This document shows positions 24,840 through 31,608 of a stretch of 64,000 nucleotides of DNA, piece after piece. The notes below the pieces were generated by a model. It was not told the origin of the DNA. It saw nothing but the letters and a program-made list of their open reading frames with translations, and did not search any database. The first letter of the stretch is position 1, and each line of letters starts with the position of its first letter. The stretch spans positions 1 to 64,000 of the forward strand of contig CARBGY010000006.1 of assembly GCA_948945085.1 (NCBI GenBank), written 5' to 3'. A program made the translations under genes and the position numbers. The stretch comes from an uncultured Candidatus Saccharibacteria bacterium (lineage in GTDB: Bacteria > Patescibacteriota > Saccharimonadia > Saccharimonadales > Saccharimonadaceae).

Positions 24840-25715
24840 CCATACCCCCCTCACAACCTTTGCAACACTGCGAACAAAGTATTTGCCAGTACATTCTTCT
24901 TGCAAAGTCCGGTTAAACCGTTCTATATGTGCATTGTCGTTGGGACGTCCTAGTCTCGTATGCCGTATGCTTATGCCCTGAGATGTTAGCCTATCTTCAA
25001 AGTACGAGGAGAACTCTGAGCCATTGTCACTTTGCACAGTCTTGAACTTAACTCCTATATACTCTTGTGCTTCAAGGATAGTCTTAAGGGCTAGTCCAGG
25101 CCGTATCTCATCATAGGCCTTAGCATAAGTCATACGACTATATACATCAATGACAGTATAGATGTAACGTTTAGTCTTGGAGATAGGATTATATAGGTGA
25201 ATCGTATCAATTTCCACTAGATCGCCGGCTTTCTGTATGTCTGGACGTTTGAGCCCTTTATACTTCTGACGTTTCTTTCTACGTGTAGTATATTGACCAT
25301 GACGCTGTAAGATACGGCATACACTAGATAGACTAATCTTAACTTCTAATACGTGATTAATATAGTGCCATACCACTTCAGCACAACGCTGCAGTTGCTC
25401 CCTTACGTCTAGCACTAGTTGCACTAAATCATCAGATAAGCAGTGCGGATGAAGTGGTATGGCGGGCTTTGTTGGTATGCTCCATGTGCAGCTGTCGAGT
25501 CGGAACTTGGACGTTGGCGCATCCTTATGCCGTACTGCATTATGTAAGTTGATATGTCTATTCTGCTCCAGCCATTTTTGTTTCCAGCGCCAGATTGTAG
25601 TACGATGAACACCATACTTATCTGCTACTTTTTGGATAGATTGTCGTTCCAAGATTAGCATACGCATTGCTTTGCCCCTAGTCTGAGACATGGTCTTAAT
25701 GGTACAATAAGCCAT
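24741..25715 (-). CDS. IS481/IS3-type DDE transposase, C-terminally truncated
   Basis: An N-terminal helix-turn-helix (QSIQKVADKYGVHRTTIWRW), a second helical domain and an rve integrase core. The catalytic triad is Asp in VEIDTIHL, Asp in VQSDNGSEF and Glu in NDNAHIERFNR. After LQEECTGKYFV the usual 40-60 C-terminal residues are missing. The frame runs through the terminal inverted repeat and 99 codons' worth of opposite-strand mnmA sequence at most, to a stop at 24741, so its last 35-40 residues are not transposase. The start codon lies in a hairpin with the upstream region. It is probably inactive or a remnant, though the triad is complete. Confidence 0.75.
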   Translation of the reverse strand: MAYCTIKTMSQTRGKAMRMLILERQSIQKVADKYGVHRTTIWRWKQKWLEQNRHINLHNAVRHKDAPTSKFRLDSCTWSIPTKPAIPLHPHCLSDDLVQLVLDVREQLQRCAEVVWHYINHVLEVKISLSSVCRILQRHGQYTTRRKKRQKYKGLKRPDIQKAGDLVEIDTIHLYNPISKTKRYIYTVIDVYSRMTYAKAYDEIRPGLALKTILEAQEYIGVKFKTVQSDNGSEFSSYFEDRLTSQGISIRHTRLGRPNDNAHIERFNRTLQEECTGKYFVRSVAKVVRGVWLFCNNSAAKTNIARIEDGRLTRSWALDGRVKR

Positions 25716-25791
25716 AAGGTAAGTTCTCCTTTTATTTATGTGGTAATAAATCTAAGTATAGAACTTACCTTATTTTGTTGCAAAGGTTGTG
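24852..25791 (-). mobile_element. Insertion sequence with 15-bp terminal inverted repeats
   Basis: Perfect 15-bp ends, CACAACCTTTGCAAC at 24852-24866 and its complement at 25777-25791, enclose a 940-bp element carrying the transposase gene. No target-site duplication is obvious. The left end lies 12 nt from the mnmA stop codon. Confidence 0.8.
25714..25773 (-). promoter_or_regulatory. Start-codon-sequestering hairpin of the transposase mRNA
   Basis: Perfect 14-bp inverted repeat, ATAAGGTAAGTTCT at 25714-25727 and AGAACTTACCTTAT at 25760-25773. The proximal arm contains most of the start codon and touches the AAAGGAG site. mRNA that starts outside the element would fold and hide the start, as known for IS10/IS50 protection against read-through. 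Confidence 0.6.
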
Positions 25792-25807
25792 GATCAATAC
25801 GAAACTA

Positions 25808-25836
25808 TTGACAAAAATGTAAACCTGTGATACAAT
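25808..25836 (+). promoter_or_regulatory. Promoter and structured 5' UTR of the 133-aa membrane protein
   Basis: TTGACA (25808-25813), 17 bp ending in TGTGA, TACAAT (25831-25836). The UTR of about 205 nt folds into several stems, the clearest a perfect 12-bp pair ATTTCACCCTGA (25971-25982) with 25999-26010. AGGAGGG precedes the ATG. Confidence 0.65.
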
Positions 25837-26049
25837 GAAAGTATGGAGTCGTTGCGGCTCCGCAAACCAATTGATACCGGTACTGGTATTTTTATGCTTT
25901 TGGTATAAAAAAATACCCTACATTTAACTGGTCGAATTTTAAAATCTTTTGGAATGGCATATTTCACCCTGAGCTTTCATAACGTGACAAGTGGACGGTC
26001 AGGGTGAAATATATAAATTTCGCCCCAAAAATCTTCAGGAGGGAACCAT

Positions 26050-26451
26050 ATGGTAGTAAGATTTTTTAGTTTCTATAGTGTATTTTATAGTAATCTTTTC
26101 GAGGCGTTACAACAGATTATTGCTGATCAGACTTTCTGGATCTTAGCCGTCACTTTTGTCCAGTTTATCGTAGTGCTGGTCGCTACCTGCACTACTATTA
26201 TGGAGAGAAGATTTCTTAAAAAGGGCTATGGAGGGTTAAGCAAGGCTGTAAACCGCTTAAAGTATCATTTACTCGGAGCTTGGTATTGGCTAGGCATTCC
26301 ATTTATGTGTCTAAACTACGTGGCTATGTTTTACGCTCTTTATACCCTGGAAGATTCCATAGCGCGTGGTAGTGTAATCAGCATTATCGCAAACGGTGGT
26401 GCAGTATTTTTTGCCTGCCTAATGGATGCAAATACAGAGCGTAACCCCTAA
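26050..26451 (+). CDS. Small membrane protein, unknown
   Basis: No family recognised. The 133-aa protein has three hydrophobic segments, at about 27-49, 76-98 and 104-123, separated by a basic loop (MERRFLKKGYGG and KAVNRLKYH). A strong AGGAGGG ribosome binding site and a TGTGN-extended promoter with a long folded 5' UTR drive it. The 3' end of the gene lies in a 29-bp tandem repeat that extends past the stop codon. The promoter class and general layout match the membrane protein gene at 27451. Confidence 0.55.
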   Translation: MVVRFFSFYSVFYSNLFEALQQIIADQTFWILAVTFVQFIVVLVATCTTIMERRFLKKGYGGLSKAVNRLKYHLLGAWYWLGIPFMCLNYVAMFYALYTLEDSIARGSVISIIANGGAVFFACLMDANTERNP

Positions 26452-26474
26452 TGGATGCAGATACAGAGCGTAAC
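26418..26474 (+). repeat. Two-unit tandem repeat at gene end
   Basis: 28-bp units at 26418-26445 and 26447-26474 with one mismatch. The first encodes the C-terminus of the membrane protein; the second lies after its stop. Confidence 0.75.
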
Positions 26475-26572
26475 CTATCTAATTCTCGCCAAAGATCCCA
26501 CCGCCCCTACTTACAACTAGCCAACTTTCAACTCATCACTGCTTATCAACCGTGCATTCCAAAAGCCTATCT

Positions 26573-26606
26573 AAAAGAGCTTCACCTAACGGCGGGGCTC
26601 CTTTTT
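26573..26606 (+). terminator. Weak terminator
   Basis: GAGC / GCTC stem extended by G-U pairs, then CTTTTT. The 26475-26572 stretch before it holds nothing I can support. Confidence 0.45.
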
Positions 26607-26651
26607 ATGCCACACGCTTCTTTTTTATAACTCCTCAATCTTCACTCGTAC

Positions 26652-27176
26652 CTACTCAGTCGTGTCTCGGTCTCTAACTGTCACCGTTCCGTCTTCTAGA
26701 CTCTCAAAGTCCACCACCACACATTTCGGTGTCCCGATTTCGTCCTGTTTCTTGTAGCGTTTCCCAATATTTCCCGAATCATCCCACGTTACGAACGTGT
26801 ACTTATCTTTTAACATCCCAAAAACTTCACGCGCCCGCTCTACTAACTCCAGCTTATTCTTCAATAGCGGCGACACACAAAACTTATATGGCGCCAGATT
26901 CTCCGGTAACTTCAGTACTACTCTACCCTCTTCCTCGCAATACGCACTGCTCATCACCGCGCATTTCCACCAATCATCTGCCCGATAATAGCTTTTTGGA
27001 ATTTCGATATCGGTAAGCGCTCGCTCCAGAAAAGGTTGCACGTAGCGTTTATTCTCTTGTGTCAAAAAATATAATGCTTTCGACCAGCGTCCTCCTGACT
27101 CGGTGTTTGTTAGATAATCATCCAACTCCTCGTTTACTACCGTAGCATCTAACGGAGCCCACAAATCAAGTTTCAT
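26652..27176 (-). CDS. Glycyl-tRNA synthetase C-terminal fragment (free-standing)
   Basis: Residues 78-174 match the end of class IIA glycyl-tRNA synthetase: the link VLKLPENLAPYKFCVSPLL, then the anticodon-binding domain with DDSGNIGKRYKKQDEIGTP and VDFESLEDGTVTVRDRDTTE, where the protein stops short of the usual tail. The preceding segment (YYRADDWWKCAVMSSAY) corresponds to class II motif 3 but lacks its Arg, and motifs 1 and 2 are absent, so it cannot charge tRNA. Still, it has an intact frame, a GGAGGG ribosome binding site and a consensus promoter (27236-27264). It may be a tRNA-binding paralogue, or a decayed gene that gained a start. Confidence 0.75.
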   Translation of the reverse strand: MKLDLWAPLDATVVNEELDDYLTNTESGGRWSKALYFLTQENKRYVQPFLERALTDIEIPKSYYRADDWWKCAVMSSAYCEEEGRVVLKLPENLAPYKFCVSPLLKNKLELVERAREVFGMLKDKYTFVTWDDSGNIGKRYKKQDEIGTPKCVVVDFESLEDGTVTVRDRDTTE

Positions 27177-27235
27177 AATATTATCCCTCCGACATTAATT
27201 TACTAAGAGTACCATAGGCACTCTCTACATCCTAA

Positions 27236-27264
27236 ATTATAGCATACATAACCTAAAAAGTCAA
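27236..27264 (-). promoter_or_regulatory. Promoter of the GlyRS fragment
   Basis: On the minus strand: TTGACT (27264-27259), 17 bp, TATAAT (27241-27236). Confidence 0.7.
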
Positions 27265-27327
27265 TAATAAAATCATAAATAACCACCAAAATAATCAACA
27301 CTAGACTCTAAAAATATAATTTAACCA

Positions 27328-27356
27328 TTGACATTTTACGAAATCTGTGCTACAAT
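27328..27356 (+). promoter_or_regulatory. Promoter of the 169-aa membrane protein
   Basis: TTGACA (27328-27333), 17 bp ending in TGTGC, TACAAT (27351-27356). Confidence 0.7.
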
Positions 27357-27450
27357 GAAAGAATAAGCCTAAGCTTACGTACTTTCTAAAATTTATTTTC
27401 CAATTCAGGAACGTGCAGAGCTTGGTAAAACTATCCAGGAGGGTGCTTTT

Positions 27451-27960
27451 ATGAAAAAAGAGTTAAGTACAACGGAGATGTTCTACGGGATTCTTAACCA
27501 GAGGGGGATCGCTATGCTTATTGAACAAGTATTAATGGTCGCCTGTGTTAAGATTGCAGGAATCGAGGCAAGTATCGTATCGCTTCTAGCGATATCAATG
27601 ACACTTTGGCTTCCTACAATCGTCTTCGTCATCATCTGGGAATTAATCCTCAGACCAGACGCGATTAAACGTTTGCCAGATTTTGCTGGTCAACCGACAG
27701 CCTTTTCAGGTAGCTTCAGTGAACGCTGGCATCAGTTCTGCGAGTTGCCATTCCGGCAACGTCTTATACTGGTCTGTATGGCTGTGGAGTGTGTATTAAC
27801 AGTAATTTCAACAATTTCAGTGGTATTGTTGGATATACCACGAATGTCACCGTATGCCTTCATGATGCTTAGATGTTCGATTGAGTACGTCATCTGTCGA
27901 GAGTTATTCAGATTTACTCATCCATCAGCCATGCGTGAAGCTGGACAGAAGAATCCCTGA
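27451..27960 (+). CDS. Small membrane protein, unknown
   Basis: No family recognised. The 169-aa protein has hydrophobic segments at about 20-40, 42-66 and 104-127. A polar loop (RPDAIKRLPDFAGQPTAFSG) lies between the second and third, and a Cys-containing C-terminal helix follows. CAGGAGGG before the ATG and a TGTGC-extended promoter give it strong expression signals. A terminator closes the gene. Like the gene at 26050 it seems a stand-alone accessory gene flanked by the GlyRS fragment and alaS. Confidence 0.55.
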   Translation: MKKELSTTEMFYGILNQRGIAMLIEQVLMVACVKIAGIEASIVSLLAISMTLWLPTIVFVIIWELILRPDAIKRLPDFAGQPTAFSGSFSERWHQFCELPFRQRLILVCMAVECVLTVISTISVVLLDIPRMSPYAFMMLRCSIEYVICRELFRFTHPSAMREAGQKNP

Positions 27961-27974
27961 ATGAACGAAAACCC

Positions 27975-28007
27975 GAGGCGCGGCCATAAAGGCTACGCCT
28001 CATTTTT
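27975..28007 (+). terminator. Terminator before alaS
   Basis: GAGGCG / CGCCTC stem then ATTTTTAA. Confidence 0.75.
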
Positions 28008-28051
28008 AATGGCGCATGACAAGACTAGATATATGAGGTATAATACATCTT

Positions 28052-29968
28052 ATGAACGCAAACGAAATTCGCAAAAAATTCCTAGATTTTCAAGTTAAAC
28101 ACGGTCATAAGGTTATTCCTCCTGCTCCGATTGTTCTCGAGAATGATCCGACTACTCTTTTTACCGGTTCTGGCATGCAGCCACTTCTCCCTTACCTTCT
28201 TGGCCAACCACATCCTGAAGGCACACGTCTGACCGACTCCCAACCTTCTATGCGCCTCCAAGACATCGAAGATGTCGGCGACCCGCGCCATACCACGGTT
28301 TTTGAGATGCTTGGCAACTGGTCGCTCGGTGATTATTTTAAAAAGGAGCAAATCGAAAATTTCTTTGAGTTCTTAACTAAGGAAGTTGGTCTTGATCCTG
28401 AAAAGATTTACGTTACTTGCTTTATCGGCAACGAAAAATATGGTATCCCTAAAGATACCGAAGCGGCCGAAATTTGGCAAAACGTCTTTAAGAAAGCTGG
28501 CGTCGAAGCCAAAATCGTTGAAATTGGTTCAGCGGCAAACGGCGATAAACGAGGTATTAATCCTGGCGAGCGCATCTTCTTCTATGATGACAAAGAAAAC
28601 TGGTGGAGCCGCGGAGGTGGTATCGAAACCACTCCACTTGGCGATCCTTGTGGACCTGACTCTGAAGTTTTCTATGATTTTGGTGAGGATAAACAAGATA
28701 TCAAAAAATACGGCAAAAGTCATCCCGCTTCCGACGGCGCTAGATTTATGGAAATTGGCAACCAAGTTTTCATGCAGTATAAACGCAAAGAAGATGGTAC
28801 CTTTGAGGAACTGGAGCATAAAAACGTCGACTTTGGTGGTGGACTCGAGCGCATTACTGCGGCTTCGATTAATAGTTTTGATGTTTTTAAAATTTCTCTT
28901 CTCGCTCCAATTATCGAAAAACTCGAGGAACTATCTCATAAAAATTACGATAATAACACTGACGAAATGCGCATCATTGCCGATCATCTACGTGGCGCCT
29001 ATTTGTTAGCTGCGCAAGGTCTTTTGCCGAGCAATAAGGCACAAGGTTATGCACTTCGTCGACTAGTGCGTCGGGCTATTTTGAAGGCGCTTGACTTAGG
29101 TATTGGTCAAGAATTCTTAGCAGAAATTCTACCCGTGATTGAAACAAATTATCAGGATTTGTCGGATGATATTCTGCCTAGTCGTAAGAACGTGCTCGAA
29201 GTTTTAACTAAGGAGGAAAACGCTTTCCGCAAGACCATCAATAAAGGCCTGAGAGAACTGCATCGGATGGCTGCCAGTAGCGCTGCTGGCGCACTAACCG
29301 GCTACGATCTATTTAAGCTCCAGGACACCTATGGTTTCCCGCTTGAACTTAGTGTTGAAGAAGTTTACAAAATGGGTTTCACGCTCTCAAAGGACTATCT
29401 GACTGAATTCGAAAGCGCCTTAAGTGAACAACGTGAACGCAGTAAAACCGCTTCAAAGGGTATGTTTAAAGGGGGCCTCTCCGATACTGGCGACCAAACC
29501 GTCAAATATCATACCGCTTGCCATCTTCTACTCGCCGCCCTCCAGGACGAAATCGATCCAAACATTGCCCAAAAAGGTAGCAATTTAACTCCAGAACGTT
29601 TACGTTTCGACTTTAATATTGATCATAAACTTACTTCCGAAGAGCTTAAAAAGGTTGAGGATCGAGTGAATGCTTGGATTGAAGCCGATTTTCCAGTTGT
29701 CTATGCTGAATATGACAAAGATTACGCTTTCGACACTTTGCACGCCCACGGCTCCTTCCGCGATCGCTACCCTGATCGTGTCACTGTTTATGCCATCGGT
29801 ACGGGCACTCCAGAGGATACTCCTGACACAATAGATACTGGCCTGATCTCTATCGAAATCTGTGGTGGTCCACACGTCACCCACACTGGAGAACTAGGGA
29901 AATTCAAAATCACGAAAGAAGAATCGTCCTCCGCCGGTGTTCGTCGCATTAAGGCGATCCTGGAGTAA
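28052..29968 (+). CDS. alaS: Alanyl-tRNA synthetase, short form
   Basis: Charges tRNA-Ala. The class II catalytic domain starts with RKKFLDFQVKHGHKVIPPAP and has GMQPLLPYLLG and TVFEMLGNWSLGDYFK. Motif-3-type GGGLERI lies near 265. The editing (SAD) domain is present, with HTACH in place of HxxxH near 490 and CGGPH near 607. The protein ends at SSSAGVRRIKAILE (638 aa), so the C-terminal DHHA1/C-Ala domain of the usual 850-880-aa enzyme is missing; this reduction is common in CPR bacteria. A TATAAT at 28039-28044 is 7 nt before the ATG, so the mRNA is probably leaderless. Confidence 0.95.
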   Translation: MNANEIRKKFLDFQVKHGHKVIPPAPIVLENDPTTLFTGSGMQPLLPYLLGQPHPEGTRLTDSQPSMRLQDIEDVGDPRHTTVFEMLGNWSLGDYFKKEQIENFFEFLTKEVGLDPEKIYVTCFIGNEKYGIPKDTEAAEIWQNVFKKAGVEAKIVEIGSAANGDKRGINPGERIFFYDDKENWWSRGGGIETTPLGDPCGPDSEVFYDFGEDKQDIKKYGKSHPASDGARFMEIGNQVFMQYKRKEDGTFEELEHKNVDFGGGLERITAASINSFDVFKISLLAPIIEKLEELSHKNYDNNTDEMRIIADHLRGAYLLAAQGLLPSNKAQGYALRRLVRRAILKALDLGIGQEFLAEILPVIETNYQDLSDDILPSRKNVLEVLTKEENAFRKTINKGLRELHRMAASSAAGALTGYDLFKLQDTYGFPLELSVEEVYKMGFTLSKDYLTEFESALSEQRERSKTASKGMFKGGLSDTGDQTVKYHTACHLLLAALQDEIDPNIAQKGSNLTPERLRFDFNIDHKLTSEELKKVEDRVNAWIEADFPVVYAEYDKDYAFDTLHAHGSFRDRYPDRVTVYAIGTGTPEDTPDTIDTGLISIEICGGPHVTHTGELGKFKITKEESSSAGVRRIKAILE

Positions 29969-30001
29969 GGAATATCTTTCTAACCCTTTGCCCTTCATTT
30001 C

Positions 30002-30142
30002 TTCGTCCGTAGCGGATTTATTCGAGAGTCCACTGGATCGCTTAGGTTTGGACAATATTATTGCTACTCATGGTCAAATACGGCAGAAACTTACTCTTCC
30101 TTGTCTTTGTTCCTGCTTTGGGGTCATTTTCCTCTATCTTAA
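30002..30142 (+). pseudogene. FISUMP C-terminal fragment (copy C), after alaS
   Basis: 33 nt after the alaS stop, in the same direction, TTC GTC CGT AGC GGA opens a 46-codon frame: FVRSGFIRESTGSLRFGQYY, then CYSWSNTAETYSS, to a TAA. FVRSG, SLR and the Ser-Trp-Ser element match the FISUMP domain. The final strand and the VRCxA ending are absent. No start codon or ribosome binding site belongs to it. Confidence 0.6.
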
Positions 30143-30219
30143 GCTTCCTTCCGTATTCCTTTTATGCTAAAATAGAATTAGGCTACTACGGCAAAAATCA
30201 AAATATACCCTAACCTTTA

Positions 30220-30248
30220 ATTATATCACACATTATTAAAAAAGTCAA
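30220..30248 (-). promoter_or_regulatory. Orphan promoter facing the alaS 3' end
   Basis: On the minus strand: TTGACT (30248-30243), 17 bp with TGTGA before the -10, TATAAT (30225-30220). No minus-strand gene follows; it points into the FISUMP fragment and alaS antisense. Confidence 0.6.
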
Positions 30249-30283
30249 TACATTTACTTAATATCTAAAAAATAACTAGCAAA

Positions 30284-31585
30284 ATGTGCAAAAAGTCCTC
30301 AAGAATTCTTAAAAAAGGTCAAGAGCTCATCAAAAAACGTCGCTACCGCTCTAAAAAGGCCATTTTTCAAACCAAAATTCTTGCTATGCTTGGATTTTTT
30401 AGCACTTCTGTTGGACTCTGGGAAAATTTCCGCCAACTTTGGCTCCAAGATAACGGTTTTTCTGCTACTGAAGTCGGTAATATTACTAGTGTCGCTACAT
30501 TTATTAGCGTTGGCGGAATTATTCTAGTTGGCCTCTTTGTTCGTGCAGCAAAACTCAAAACCTTTATGTCTGGAGTTATTGCTCTTAAAATCCTTGCGCT
30601 GATTTTTCTGCGTGGTCTTGATTTAACCTCTCAACGCTTCCTGATTGACATCTGTGTGATTATTGATGTCCTCACAACTTACCTTATCATTACTAGTATC
30701 TATCCACTCATGACAACGGTTACCAAAAGCAACCGTATTTACAGTAAACGCAAGCTTGTTGAATATTTTGGTCGCGATTTAGGTGTTCTGGTAGGTGGCA
30801 TTATGATCGGTCAACATGCTTGGATGATTTTTGCAAATTATAACGCTACTTTACTCGTTTCAATTATTTTTCTAGTTATTGCGCTTATTCTCATGTATGA
30901 TATTGACGTTACTCAGACCTCCAGCTTCGAAGAACCACGTCGTCGACATGCTCTCTTCCGCTCTGTTTTCCGAGATAAAATTCAACGCTTCTACCTCACT
31001 TACTCCTTTCTAGCCGCCATGTCCTTTGCGACTGCGCTCGGACTTAAAATGCTCGTCCTAACTAATTACCTAAATTTCTCTGCCAGCACTGCTACTAACT
31101 ATCTTCTAATTATCGGCCTACTTTCGGACGTTGTTGGTTGGCTCGCTCTTAAATTCTTTACACCGAAGAACGACTATATTACGATTTTTCTTAAATTCGG
31201 TATTCGTCTCATCGCCTACATTATAGCCATTTTCGCCGAAAGTCCGTTCGTTTTCCTTATGGCAATCACTTGGTCAATTCTAATCTCAACGGCGTATGAA
31301 GATGTTACGGACGGCTATTATATTAACCTTGTCGACAATCGCCATCAGTTTAGCTACAGTACGGTAAAGCACGTCATGAGTTATCTCGGCGAAGCTAGTG
31401 GTATTATGCTTTGCGGTTGGACCTATGCGTTTGGCATGGGTGTTATGATTGGCGCCTCGGCTGTTATTATGGTTATTCAGATTATCATTGCTTGTTATCT
31501 TATCTCTATCCGCCACGGCCGCCATCGTTTCCGTCACTCTGCATCCCGGGCTCGTTACGACGAAAGTTTAGTTGATCCAGACTAG
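30284..31585 (+). CDS. MFS-like transporter
   Basis: A 433-aa integral membrane protein with a basic N-terminus (KKGQELIKKRRYRSKK) and about 12 hydrophobic segments from residue 35 on. The arrangement of two six-helix halves with a charged central loop (TSSFEEPRRRHALFRSVFRD) fits the major facilitator superfamily, although motif A is not clear. Substrate unknown. No good promoter is visible directly upstream. It is convergent with the helicase gene, 23 nt apart. Confidence 0.6.
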   Translation: MCKKSSRILKKGQELIKKRRYRSKKAIFQTKILAMLGFFSTSVGLWENFRQLWLQDNGFSATEVGNITSVATFISVGGIILVGLFVRAAKLKTFMSGVIALKILALIFLRGLDLTSQRFLIDICVIIDVLTTYLIITSIYPLMTTVTKSNRIYSKRKLVEYFGRDLGVLVGGIMIGQHAWMIFANYNATLLVSIIFLVIALILMYDIDVTQTSSFEEPRRRHALFRSVFRDKIQRFYLTYSFLAAMSFATALGLKMLVLTNYLNFSASTATNYLLIIGLLSDVVGWLALKFFTPKNDYITIFLKFGIRLIAYIIAIFAESPFVFLMAITWSILISTAYEDVTDGYYINLVDNRHQFSYSTVKHVMSYLGEASGIMLCGWTYAFGMGVMIGASAVIMVIQIIIACYLISIRHGRHRFRHSASRARYDESLVDPD

Positions 31586-31608
31586 TGCTTCCTAGAAAGC
31601 CTCCAGTA

